A stretch of DNA of 22,083 bases from JBQTKD01 sp052389435 (GCA_052389435.1 JBQTIB010000091.1:1-22083); one strand, 5' to 3'. Counted from the first letter of the stretch, positions 1 to 7,015 are shown. Made by a program: numbers and translations. The notes: generated by a model from the letters alone, not told the origin.

Positions 1-736
1 TTCGTTCTGGCTCTCCAGCCGCATCTTCGCCATCGCCACCGGCCCCTCGATGGACTACTACACCCCGCTCGAGGGTCGTGAGCAGTCCTACAAGGAGTTC
101 ATGGAGGAGTGGATCGGCGACCAGTTCATCACCTCGCTCGAGGACTACGGCCTGCAGAAGCCGTGGTTCTGGGAGGAGTTCATCGACGGTCTCGACCACG
201 GGCACCACTCGCTGCACCTGGGTACCTGGTTCTACCGCTGGACCCTGTTCTGGAACCCGCCGGGCGGTGTCGGCAAGGCCGAGCGCGAGTGGCTGAACGA
301 GAAGTACCCGGAGTGGGACGAGAACTTCGGTCACTACTGGGACGTCGTCATCCACAACATCAACGACGGTCGCCCCGACCTGACCCTGCCGGGTGCGCTG
401 CCCTGGTGCTGCAACATGTGCCAGCTGCCGCTCGCGACCTCGACCTCGCCGGCGTCGAAGAAGTTCCCGGCGCAGCCGGGCTACAAGCTCGTGCACAACA
501 ACTACTCGTACTGGTTCTGCTCGGACCCGTGCCGCCGCATCTGGTGGGAGGACCGCAACGCGATCGTCCACCAGCGCACGATCGTGCAGCGCCTGCTCGA
601 CGGTTCCGTGCAGCCGCCGGACCTCACCGGTCTGTTCGACTACATGGGCCTCGGCTCGGACGAGATGGGCGACGACGCCTACGGCATGGCCTGGGCGTTC
701 GACTACGCGGACGAGTACGCGGCAACCCAGAAGTAG
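1..736 (+). CDS. prmA: Soluble diiron monooxygenase hydroxylase alpha subunit (propane monooxygenase-like), 5' partial
   Basis: This is the C-terminal part of a bacterial multicomponent monooxygenase large subunit, the subunit that holds the carboxylate-bridged diiron site and hydroxylates alkanes, alkenes or aromatics with help from a reductase and a coupling protein. The open frame enters from before base 1 (frame 2), so the diiron ExxH motifs lie outside the window. About 244 residues are visible. They include MDYYTPLEGREQSYKEFMEE, LDHGHHSLHLGTW and a YHS-like region with CCNMC followed about 40 residues later by FCSDPC. This order and wording match PrmA/MimA-type propane monooxygenase as I know the family. 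A perfect hairpin follows 34 bp after the stop, and no reductase, beta or coupling subunit follows. The gene is therefore last in its transcript, or its partners lie upstream. Family assignment is firm; the substrate is inference. Confidence 0.85.
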   Translation, partial: SFWLSSRIFAIATGPSMDYYTPLEGREQSYKEFMEEWIGDQFITSLEDYGLQKPWFWEEFIDGLDHGHHSLHLGTWFYRWTLFWNPPGGVGKAEREWLNEKYPEWDENFGHYWDVVIHNINDGRPDLTLPGALPWCCNMCQLPLATSTSPASKKFPAQPGYKLVHNNYSYWFCSDPCRRIWWEDRNAIVHQRTIVQRLLDGSVQPPDLTGLFDYMGLGSDEMGDDAYGMAWAFDYADEYAATQK

Positions 737-769
737 GCTGACGCTCAGTCAGTTCGCATAGCCCGATCC

Positions 770-799
770 GAAGCCCCCGACCTCCAGGTCGGGGGCTTC
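770..799 (+). terminator. Hairpin terminator after the monooxygenase gene
   Basis: A perfect 14-bp inverted repeat, gaagcccccgacct and aggtcgggggcttc, with only two bases between the arms, begins 34 bp after the stop codon. There is no U-tract, as is common in high-GC actinobacteria. It separates the monooxygenase gene from the next operon. Confidence 0.75.
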
Positions 800-859
800 G
801 GCGTGTTCGGAGGCGCTTTTCGGGTAGGGCCAGCGTGTCCGAGCCCCTTGGAGACTCCC

Positions 860-982
860 GTGGATGCCCTCGTCCTGATCGTGTTCCTCATCCTGCTGAT
901 CGCCGCGGTAGTCGTCGGTCTCGCGGCCGCCCAACTGCGCCGCCGTCGCGGGGGCGTGCTCGGCACCGGGCGCAACCGATGA
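860..982 (+). CDS. 40-residue single-pass membrane microprotein
   Basis: This small frame starts at GTG 860 and ends at TGA 980-982. A GGAGA ribosome site lies about 6 bases before the GTG. The product begins VDALVLIVFLILLIAAVVV: a hydrophobic segment of about 24 residues followed by a basic tail containing QLRRRRG, consistent with an N-out/C-in membrane anchor. Its stop overlaps the ATG of the next gene (ATGA at 979-982), which is the signature of translational coupling and the best evidence that it is real. I do not recognise a family. Because the two following genes encode PRC-barrel proteins, it may be a membrane partner or anchor for them; this is inference. Confidence 0.65.
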   Translation: MDALVLIVFLILLIAAVVVGLAAAQLRRRRGGVLGTGRNR

Positions 983-1632
983 TCGGGCGCAGGCCCGAAG
1001 CCCCCGAACGCATCGGTGGCATGGTCCGTGCCACCGGGCTGGTCGGGCTCCCGGTGGTCACCCTCGGCGGCGACCGCGTCGCCGAGGTGAAGGACGTCGT
1101 CTTCGATCGAAGCGCCGGCGCAATCCGCGGCTTCACGCTCAACAACCCCAAGCTGTTCAGCCGCACGCGGCACGACGCGCTCGCCATCGCGCAGGTGCGC
1201 GGCGTGGGGGACGCGGCGGTGATGGTCGACGGCGACGTGTCGCCGATCCCGGCCGAGGAAGTCGCCCCGGCCGCCGAACGGGAGCACGCCGACGTTCTCT
1301 CCGACACGGTCCTGACCGACGCCGGCGTGGAACTCGGGACCGTGCGCGACGTGATCGTCGACCTGACGGCCAGCCCGCCGGACGTCGTCGGCTACGAGAT
1401 CGAACCCGGGCCCGCGCTGCCCAGCCACGGGCGCCTGGTGCTGATCCCGGTCCCGGCCACCCTGGCCGTGTCCGGCGAACGGCTGATGTTGCCCGCTGCG
1501 GTTACCGAGTACGTGGCCGACGACCTCGCCAGCTTCGGTGCCGCCGTCACGGCGTTCCGGTCCGCGGCAGGCGGCTCGTTGACTCCCGGCCAGGTGCCGG
1601 GCGGAGAACTGGAAGCGGAGAAGAGCCCGTGA
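979..1632 (+). CDS. PRC-barrel domain protein, two repeats
   Basis: A 217-residue soluble protein built from two copies of a PRC-barrel-like beta fold. The first copy, around residues 15-95, contains GLPVVTLGGDRVAEVKDVVF. The second, around 100-190, contains VLTDAGVELGTVRDVIVDL. The pattern of a Gly-rich turn, Val-x-Asp-Val and alternating hydrophobics is typical of the family that includes the photosynthetic reaction-centre H subunit and RimM. Many actinobacterial members are of unknown role and are linked to stress. The start ATG 979 overlaps the stop of the 40-residue membrane protein. The stop at 1630-1632 overlaps the start region of the next PRC gene. The three genes are therefore one operon. 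There is no signal peptide or membrane segment. Fold assignment is likely; function is unknown. Confidence 0.75.
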   Translation: MIGRRPEAPERIGGMVRATGLVGLPVVTLGGDRVAEVKDVVFDRSAGAIRGFTLNNPKLFSRTRHDALAIAQVRGVGDAAVMVDGDVSPIPAEEVAPAAEREHADVLSDTVLTDAGVELGTVRDVIVDLTASPPDVVGYEIEPGPALPSHGRLVLIPVPATLAVSGERLMLPAAVTEYVADDLASFGAAVTAFRSAAGGSLTPGQVPGGELEAEKSP

Positions 1633-2060
1633 TGCGTTTCGGCCAGGCCGGGAAACACGACGTCGTCGACGTCTCCGAAGCGGCGACGGTCGCCCGCGTG
1701 GAGGCCCTGGTGGTCGACACCGGTCCCGCGCGCGTCGTCGCGCTCCGGCTGGGCAAGGCCGGCGACGCCGACGTGGTGGCGTGGTCCGATCTCAAGGCCT
1801 TCGGCCCGGACGCGGTCACCGTCCCCTCGGCGAACGTGCTGCGCACGGCCTCCGGCGACGAGCGGCTGCTCTGCCACGAAGACCGAGACCTGCTCGGCAA
1901 GCGTGCCCTGACCCAGACGGGCAACAGCCTCGGCACCGTGCTCGAGGTCGAGTTCGACCCGGACACCGGCGAGGTCACGACGGTCCGCACCGACGCGGGC
2001 GAGCTGGCCGGCGAGCGGCTGACCGGGCTGGGCACCTACGCCGCGATCTTCCGCGACTGA
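1632..2060 (+). CDS. PRC-barrel domain protein, small
   Basis: A 142-residue protein starting MRFGQAGKHDVVDVSEAAT. The C-terminal half (about residues 80-142) has the PRC-barrel wording LTQTGNSLGTVLEVEFDPDT and resembles the second repeat of the upstream protein, so the pair may have arisen by duplication. The first half (about 10-70) looks like a second, degenerate barrel. The start could be GTG 1629 or ATG 1632. Both overlap the upstream stop, so it is translated in a coupled way as the last gene of the operon. A 15-bp tandem repeat and a hairpin follow immediately after the stop. I cannot assign a biochemical role. Confidence 0.7.
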   Translation: MRFGQAGKHDVVDVSEAATVARVEALVVDTGPARVVALRLGKAGDADVVAWSDLKAFGPDAVTVPSANVLRTASGDERLLCHEDRDLLGKRALTQTGNSLGTVLEVEFDPDTGEVTTVRTDAGELAGERLTGLGTYAAIFRD

Positions 2061-2063
2061 CCT

Positions 2064-2119
2064 CCGGACAGGCGCCCCCCGGACAGGCGTCCCCCGGACA
2101 GGCGTCCCCCGGACAGGCG
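2064..2119. repeat. 15-bp tandem repeat, four copies
   Basis: The core ccggacaggcg occurs at 2064, 2079, 2094 and 2109, always 15 bases apart, with a C-rich joint (cccc, tccc) between copies. It begins 3 bases after the PRC-barrel stop and ends just before the terminator hairpin. The unit is a multiple of 3 but is non-coding here. The core differs by one base from ccgaacaggcg in the palindrome at 19603-19644. Confidence 0.85.
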
Positions 2120-2122
2120 AAT

Positions 2123-2156
2123 GGCCCGATCCCCGCTGGAGGGGGACCGGGCCTTT
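2123..2156. terminator. Hairpin terminator between convergent operons
   Basis: The arms ggcccgatcccc (2123-2134) and ggggaccgggcc (2142-2153) pair with a single A-C mismatch and a 7-base loop, followed by ttt. It lies between the rightward PRC operon and the leftward operon ending at 2171, and could serve both directions. Confidence 0.75.
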
Positions 2157-2170
2157 CGCCGCGGCCGGAA

Positions 2171-2470
2171 TCAGGCGGCCTTGGCGTCCGCCACGTCGGC
2201 CATGGTCTTGCCGGGCCAGGTGCCCGTGGCCTTCTCGACGCCGACGGCCCCGCCGCGTTTGACGACCGCCTTCACGATTGCGTAGACGGCGCCCTGCAGC
2301 GCCGCTCCCAGGAGCACCGTCTTCCACGGCGCCTCCTTCTGGTCGGGCGCGGGCGGGATGTCGTTCTCGTCGCCGACGCGCATCCACACCGTCTGCACCA
2401 CCTTGCTCGCGATCATGCCGCCGAGCAGGCCGAGCAGCAGTGCGACTGGCTTGTACAGCGTCTTCACCAT
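2171..2470 (-). CDS. DUF4235 family membrane protein
   Basis: A 99-residue protein with a hydrophobic segment at about 8-26 (VALLLGLLGGMIASKVV) and a second at about 51-70 (TVLLGAALQGAVYAIVKAVV). The two are separated by a short acidic, proline-containing loop, DENDIPPAPDQKEAPW. This layout and wording match the DUF4235 family of actinobacterial integral membrane proteins, whose function is unknown. ATG 2470 is preferred over longer upstream frames because GAGGAG lies 7 bases before it. Only 11 bases separate it from the DUF3618 gene upstream, so it is the last gene of a three-gene leftward operon (holin-like, DUF3618, DUF4235), a grouping I recognise from other actinobacteria. Confidence 0.8.
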   Translation of the reverse strand: MVKTLYKPVALLLGLLGGMIASKVVQTVWMRVGDENDIPPAPDQKEAPWKTVLLGAALQGAVYAIVKAVVKRGGAVGVEKATGTWPGKTMADVADAKAA

Positions 2471-2481
2471 CGTCGCGCTCC

Positions 2482-2751
2482 TCAGTCTCGGTAGGTCTTG
2501 ATCGCGGTGACGAGCAGGCCCGCAGCAGCGACGGCGGCGGCGCCGGTGCGCACCTCGCGGCGAGCGGCGATTCCGCCGACCTGCTCCCTGGCGGTCGCGG
2601 CCCTCTCGCCCATCTGCTCCTTCACCTGGCCGACCTTCTCGCCGGCCTGCTTCTTGACGTCCAGACGGTCGGTGAGTTCGTCCACGGTCGCGCCCAGATG
2701 CTCGCGTTTGGCCTCGATCTCGGCCGTCAACTCTTCGGTCTGCTCGCTCAT
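2482..2751 (-). CDS. DUF3618 domain protein
   Basis: An 89-residue protein beginning MSEQTEELTAEIEAKREHLG. The N-terminal 55 residues form a charged helical region with the DUF3618 pattern (ELTAEIE-R-LG-TVDELTDRLDVK). A linker follows, then one hydrophobic C-terminal segment at about 70-84 (GAAAVAAAGLLVTAI), so it is probably anchored by its C-terminus with a cytoplasmic coiled helix. The ATG at 2751 is chosen because GGAG sits about 6 bases upstream; an in-frame ATG six bases earlier has no such site. It lies in the middle of the leftward operon, 52 bases after the holin-like gene and 11 before the DUF4235 gene. The role of the family is unknown; envelope stress is a guess from neighbours. 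Confidence 0.8.
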   Translation of the reverse strand: MSEQTEELTAEIEAKREHLGATVDELTDRLDVKKQAGEKVGQVKEQMGERAATAREQVGGIAARREVRTGAAAVAAAGLLVTAIKTYRD

Positions 2752-2803
2752 CCACATCTCCGCTCGGGCATCTCGCTCGTCTCGCCTGTTCGGCTGCACC
2801 GGC

Positions 2804-3220
2804 TCACCGGTGCAGGCTCTCCTTGACCGTCTCCACGTCCGCCTTCATGCCCGCCATCGCCTGCTCGGGCTTGGGCGGCGTCGCTTCGCCGACCTGCTTC
2901 TTGCCGGTCAGGGCGAGCACGGCCGCGACGGCGAACAGCGTCACGGTGACGATCAGCGCCGCAACCCAGGTGTCCATGGCGGTGGCCAGCCCCGCGATGG
3001 CGGTGGCGACCAGCGCCCCACCGCCGAACAGCGCCACGACCCCGGCGGCGCCGAACATGCCGATCCCCACTCCGGCGTGTTTGCCCTTCTCCGTCAGCTC
3101 GGCCGTGGCCAAGCGGATCTCGTCGCGGACGAGGTTGGACGTCGTGCGAGACAGCTCGGCGAACAGCTCGCCCGTGCTCATTTCCGCCGGTTCCCGGCGG
3201 GTGTCGGTTGCATGGCTCAT
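2804..3220 (-). CDS. Holin-like DUF1469 (phage holin superfamily) membrane protein
   Basis: A 138-residue protein. Residues 14-50 form an amphipathic helix (STGELFAELSRTTSNLVRDE). Two hydrophobic segments follow at about 50-78 and 86-104, then a charged tail. This is the layout of the DUF1469 / actinobacterial putative holin-X family. Despite the family name these are usually chromosomal genes, and no phage genes are nearby. AAAGGAG lies 8 bases before ATG 3220, an excellent ribosome site for the first gene of the operon. The 123-bp region up to the divergent acyl-CoA ligase gene (3221-3343) must hold both promoters. Family fairly sure; lytic activity not implied. Confidence 0.8.
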   Translation of the reverse strand: MSHATDTRREPAEMSTGELFAELSRTTSNLVRDEIRLATAELTEKGKHAGVGIGMFGAAGVVALFGGGALVATAIAGLATAMDTWVAALIVTVTLFAVAAVLALTGKKQVGEATPPKPEQAMAGMKADVETVKESLHR

Positions 3221-3343
3221 GGCCGACGCTCCTTTCGCTCACCCGGCGCCTACCCCGAACCCGAGCCTTCGCACCCGACACGGACCCGACCTGCGCAATA
3301 GGGTTGGGACAGTTGTCGTCGGGCGAGCACGGAGGGCCTTGAA

Positions 3344-5143
3344 ATGGCGTCGGAAGCGGTTGGTTCGATCCCGGCGCTGTTCTCGCAACGGGCCGGTGAG
3401 ACCCCGAACGGGCTCGCCTTCCAGTACCGGACGGCGGGCGGCTGGTCCAAGCTCACCTGGGCGCAGGCCGAGGACGCGGTACGCGAGGTTGCGGCGGGTC
3501 TCGTCGCGCTCGGCGTCGTCGAGGAGACCCGGGTCGCGATCCTCTCGGGCACCCGGTGGGAGTGGATCCTCGCCGACCTCGCGGTCCTCGCCGCCGGCGG
3601 CGCGACCACCACGATCTACCCGTCGAACACCGCGGAGGAGTGCGCGTACGTCCTCGCCGACTCCGATTCGCAGATCGTGATCGCCGAAAACGCCGCGCAG
3701 GTCGCCAAGCTTCGCTCCGTGCGGGACAGGATTCCCTCGGTGCGCCACGTCGTCGTCGTGGACGGCGAAGGCGACGGGGACTGGGTTCTGACCTTCGATC
3801 AGTTGCTGGCGCAGGGCACCGCGCACCCGGCCGCGGCTCCCGAGGCCTACGCCGCGCGCATCGCGGGCATCGCCCCGGACCGGCTGGCCACCCTCATCTA
3901 CACCTCCGGGACCACCGGAGTGCCCAAGGGCGTCGAGCTCACCCACGACAACTGGGTCTACGTCGCCGAGGCCTCCCGCGCGCTGGACCTCGCGCGTCCG
4001 GACGACCTGCACTTCCTGTTTCTGCCGATGGCCCACTCGTTCGGCAAGGCCCTCGAGGTCATCATGATCGCCAACGGCTGCCCGACGGTCATCGACGGCA
4101 ACCTGGAGAAGATCGCCGCGAACCTCGCCGAGGTGCGCCCGACGGTCGTCGCCGCCGCGCCCCGCGTGTTCGAAAAGATCCACAACACGATCGTCTCGAC
4201 CGTCCGCAACGAAGGCGGCGTCAAGCTCAAGCTGTTCGGCTGGGCCCGCGGCCTCGGCATCGCCGCCAGCCGGGCGCGGCAGCAGGGCAAGTCCCCGTCG
4301 CCGCTCGTCGCGGCGCAGCTCGCCGTCGCGGACCGGATCGTGTTCGCCAAGATCCGGGCACGCTTCGGCGGCCGGATCCGGGCGTTCATCTCCGGCGCCG
4401 CGCCCCTCTCGCCGGCGATCGCGGAGTTCTTCGACGGCGCCGGCCTGCCGATCTACGAGGGCTACGGCCTCACCGAGTCCTCGGCCGCGAGCTTCGTGAA
4501 CCGCGTCGGCTCGCCGCGTTTCGGCACCGTCGGCGCCCCGATGCCCGGCACCGAGGTCCGGATCGCCGCCGACGGCGAGGTCCAGTTCCGCAGCCGCGGC
4601 ATCATGCGCGGGTACCACGGGCTGCCGGAGGAAACGGCCGCGACGCTGCTCGAGGGTGGCTGGCTCGCCTCCGGCGACCTCGGGGAGCTCGACGAGGTCG
4701 GCCGGCTGCGCATCACCGGCCGCAAGAAGGAACTCATCAAGACCTCCGGCGGCAAGTACGTGGCCCCGGCGCCGATCGAGAGCAGGCTCAAGGCCACCTG
4801 CCCCTACGTCGCGAACGTCGTCGTGCACGGGGACCTGCGCAACTTCTGCGTCGCGCTGGTGACCCTCGAGCCGGACGTGACCAAGGGCTGGGCCAAGGCC
4901 AATGGCAAGTCCGAGGACCTCGCCGCGCTCGCGCAGGACCCGGAGCTGCGGGCCGAGATCGCCAAGGGCGTCGCCGAGGTCAACGCCGACCTGCCGAGCT
5001 TCTCGACGATCAAGGACTTCGCCGTCATCGCCGACGACTTCACCGTCGACTCCGGCGAACTGACGGCGAGCATGAAGGTGCGCCGGAGCTTCGTCGAGAC
5101 GAAGTACGCCGACGTGTTGGACAAGTTCTACGCCCAGGCGTAG
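3344..5143 (+). CDS. fadD: Long-chain fatty-acid--CoA ligase (FadD15-like, AMP-forming)
   Basis: This enzyme activates fatty acids with ATP and CoA through an acyl-adenylate. The 599-residue length is normal for the bacterial long-chain subfamily. Signature motifs are present in order: the ATP-binding loop YTSGTTGVPKG at 186-196, LPMAHSFGKALE at 228-239, APRVFEKIHNTI at 272-283, the adenine-binding YEGYGLTESS at 371-380, and GDLGELDEVGRLRITGRKKE at 444-463, with the catalytic lysine region TMKVRR-like (SMKVRRSF) near the C-terminus. It is closest in wording to mycobacterial FadD15. ATG 3344 has GGAGGG about 8 bases upstream. The gene stands alone and ends only 12 bases from the convergent zinc-ribbon gene, with no obvious hairpin between them. 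The chain-length preference cannot be read from sequence. Confidence 0.92.
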   Translation: MASEAVGSIPALFSQRAGETPNGLAFQYRTAGGWSKLTWAQAEDAVREVAAGLVALGVVEETRVAILSGTRWEWILADLAVLAAGGATTTIYPSNTAEECAYVLADSDSQIVIAENAAQVAKLRSVRDRIPSVRHVVVVDGEGDGDWVLTFDQLLAQGTAHPAAAPEAYAARIAGIAPDRLATLIYTSGTTGVPKGVELTHDNWVYVAEASRALDLARPDDLHFLFLPMAHSFGKALEVIMIANGCPTVIDGNLEKIAANLAEVRPTVVAAAPRVFEKIHNTIVSTVRNEGGVKLKLFGWARGLGIAASRARQQGKSPSPLVAAQLAVADRIVFAKIRARFGGRIRAFISGAAPLSPAIAEFFDGAGLPIYEGYGLTESSAASFVNRVGSPRFGTVGAPMPGTEVRIAADGEVQFRSRGIMRGYHGLPEETAATLLEGGWLASGDLGELDEVGRLRITGRKKELIKTSGGKYVAPAPIESRLKATCPYVANVVVHGDLRNFCVALVTLEPDVTKGWAKANGKSEDLAALAQDPELRAEIAKGVAEVNADLPSFSTIKDFAVIADDFTVDSGELTASMKVRRSFVETKYADVLDKFYAQA

Positions 5144-5155
5144 AACTCGGCTCCG

Positions 5156-5899
5156 TCAGCCCTTGGCGGTGCCGCCGAGCGTGTTCGCCTGCGTGGTGGT
5201 CGGGGCGTTCGCGGGCGCCTCGTTGCCGCCACCGGTCGGGAACACGACGCCGACGGTCAGCACGACCGCGGCGATTCCGGCGAACGCGCCCACGGCGCGG
5301 TTGCCGACGAGGCCGGGAGCCCGCTGCGGCTCCGTGGCGGCGGGCGGCCGGCGACCCGGACGGGTGCTCGGCTTGAGGCGGCTCAGGAATGCGACCTCGG
5401 TGCTGTTGCGGGTCAGTGCCCGCAGGTTGGCGATGGGGCCGAGCCAGCCCGAGCGCAGGCCGACGCGGCGAGCGGCGCGGGCGGCCTCGAGTCCGCAGTC
5501 CCGGCAGAGCACGGAGGACTCGGTGAACAGGCGCCGGCGCAGCCGGCCCGGTCCGACGAAGTGGGTCGTGACGCGGACCGCGGGCATGGCGCCGCAGGCC
5601 TGGCAGCCCCGTGCCTGACGGGGAAACAGAACCCCGGCCTTGTGGGCCTCTTCGATGGCGTGCCAGGCGAGGTCGAGTTCGTGGTGCAGCAGGTCGGTGG
5701 TGCCCGCCGTCGCGGGCTCGTCGTCGGATTCGGCGGGCAGCGGAGTTTCGGCCACGAGGTCGACCCAGGTCAGATACGCCGTGCGCGCGTCCGACAGCGA
5801 GGCCCGATCGTCCAGGCCGAGCGTCGCGTAGGCGCGACGCAGTTCCTTCGTGTCCAACTCAATGCCCCCCGGCAACAACCGCGTGATCGCTCCGCTCAA
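5156..5899 (-). CDS. J-domain-like, zinc-ribbon, single-pass membrane protein
   Basis: Residue numbers assume TTG 5899, chosen because GGAG lies 5 bases before it (247 aa). GTG 5983 would add 28 Arg/Ser-rich residues without a ribosome site, and TTG 5857 is also possible. Residues 15-50 (LDTKELRRAYATLGLDDRAS, then DARTAYLTWVDLV) look like helices I and II of a J domain, but the HPD tripeptide needed to stimulate DnaK is absent. Cys99-x2-Cys102 and Cys132-x2-Cys135 form a probable four-cysteine zinc site. A hydrophobic segment at about 201-220 (AVGAFAGIAAVVLTVGVVF) is followed by a short Thr/Ala-rich tail. The zinc ribbon and membrane helix are visible; the J-like reading is tentative. No specific function is recognised. 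Confidence 0.65.
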   Translation of the reverse strand: MSGAITRLLPGGIELDTKELRRAYATLGLDDRASLSDARTAYLTWVDLVAETPLPAESDDEPATAGTTDLLHHELDLAWHAIEEAHKAGVLFPRQARGCQACGAMPAVRVTTHFVGPGRLRRRLFTESSVLCRDCGLEAARAARRVGLRSGWLGPIANLRALTRNSTEVAFLSRLKPSTRPGRRPPAATEPQRAPGLVGNRAVGAFAGIAAVVLTVGVVFPTGGGNEAPANAPTTTQANTLGGTAKG

Positions 5900-6221
5900 C
5901 AGCTCTCCACCGGCTCGGAAGCGAAAGCGCTCGTTCCTCGCGCTCTCGCTTCGCTCGCCTCGGGCGGCTGTCCCCCTGTCCACAAGTTGTAGGGGATCTA
6001 CTCACGGCCCCGCCGGGGATTCCACACATACCGTCCGAACGAATGAGGGCAGGCGGTCCGAACGGCGGAGCTTTGTCCCGCCGTGATCGTTAAGGGCGGT
6101 TTGGTGCGGCGCACCTGTGGAAGGACGCCCGCAGCTCCACGGGCAGGCGCCAGCTTTCGGCAGGAATGCCGTCGACCCCTCCGCCGCCGTGCTCGCCGCC
6201 TCGTCCGAACGGCGCCGGGGC

Positions 6222-6920
6222 ATGGCACCAACGGATGATTCCGGCCCCACCTCCCACGATCTTCGTCACACCAGCCCCACACTGAACACGAGGTCGGTGG
6301 GGACCACCCCGCCGGCCGGCCAGTACATGGGCCGAGCCCAGGGGGCGGATGTGTTCACCAACCGTGCGGGCGAGATCCCGCGACAGCGCAATCCGCGCGC
6401 GACGGCGCTCGCCGTCGGGACGCTGGTCGTCGTCGATCGCGGCTACTCCCACCTTGCGCTCTACCTCGGCGAGGGGCTCGTCGTGGAGAACGACGACGAC
6501 GGCGTCCGCATCCGTCCGCTGGCCCAGAGCGCGGGCCGCGACGAGTACTCGATCGGCGGCGATCGCGACCTCTACCGCCCGGCGCTGTTCTCCGGTCTCG
6601 AGGCCGCCGCGCGCGCCCGGCTGCGGCTCGGGGAGAACCGCTACCACCGGGTCGAGAACAACTGCGAGCACTTCGTGAACTGGGCCCTGAACGGCCACCA
6701 CCACGCCGGCCCCGGCGAGGTCGGCCTGGGCTGGCTGTTCGCGACCGTCGACGCCGGCGGCCACGGCGAGCGCCTGGCGGCGGAGTTCCCGCACGCCACC
6801 GAGGCCGCTATCGCGCGACAGGAGCACTGGCTGGCCCTGCAGTCCGCGGGCCGCAACGGCGCCGCGGCCGCGGCCACGACCCTGGCCGCCTTCGCCCCGC
6901 GCGTAGCCCGCGTGCCCTAG
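6222..6920 (+). CDS. LRAT-domain (NlpC/P60-like thiol) protein
   Basis: A 232-residue protein (from ATG 6222) with the core of the lecithin:retinol acyltransferase fold, a permuted papain-like cysteine enzyme family. VDRGYSHLALYLGEGLVVEN (71-90) carries the first catalytic-type His77. ENNCEHFVNWAL (145-156) carries the family signature NCEHF with the nucleophile Cys148. The usual spacing between them is kept. Members transfer acyl groups between lipids and amines or act as phospholipases; the substrate of bacterial members is mostly unknown. The N-terminal 60 residues are low-complexity and unassigned. The start is uncertain: GTG 6117, ATG 6222 and ATG 6327 are in frame and none has a strong ribosome site. 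It is transcribed alone, convergent with asnS. Confidence 0.75.
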   Translation: MAPTDDSGPTSHDLRHTSPTLNTRSVGTTPPAGQYMGRAQGADVFTNRAGEIPRQRNPRATALAVGTLVVVDRGYSHLALYLGEGLVVENDDDGVRIRPLAQSAGRDEYSIGGDRDLYRPALFSGLEAAARARLRLGENRYHRVENNCEHFVNWALNGHHHAGPGEVGLGWLFATVDAGGHGERLAAEFPHATEAAIARQEHWLALQSAGRNGAAAAATTLAAFAPRVARVP

Positions 6921-6967
6921 CGGGCGGTCGCGGCCGGCGCTGTACGGCGCGGTTCGCGATGCGCCGC

Positions 6968-6986
6968 CGGGACGGCCAACGTCCCG
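6968..6986. terminator. Small hairpin between LRAT gene and asnS
   Basis: cgggacg (6968-6974) and cgtcccg (6980-6986) pair over 7 bp around the loop gccaa, in the 95-bp gap between two convergent genes. There is no U-run on either side; possible bidirectional terminator. Confidence 0.45.
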
Positions 6987-7015
6987 CCCCCGAGCGTCGG
7001 CGAGGGAGATCGCTT

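Noticed and set aside
2064..2119. CRISPR-like tandem repeat
   Set aside because: The period is only 15 bases with C-rich joints and no spacers, and no cas gene is nearby.
2804..3220. Prophage lysis gene
   Set aside because: The family is called holin-like, but no endolysin, tail or integrase genes are present and the operon partners are ordinary chromosomal DUF proteins.
3239..4828. A 529-codon minus-strand frame opposite the acyl-CoA ligase
   Set aside because: Compositionally biased antisense frame; the sense strand carries all AMP-binding motifs.
5984..6116. Coding sequence between the zinc-ribbon gene and the LRAT gene
   Set aside because: Frames there are short and Arg/Ser/Pro-rich, with no ribosome sites; treated as promoter DNA.
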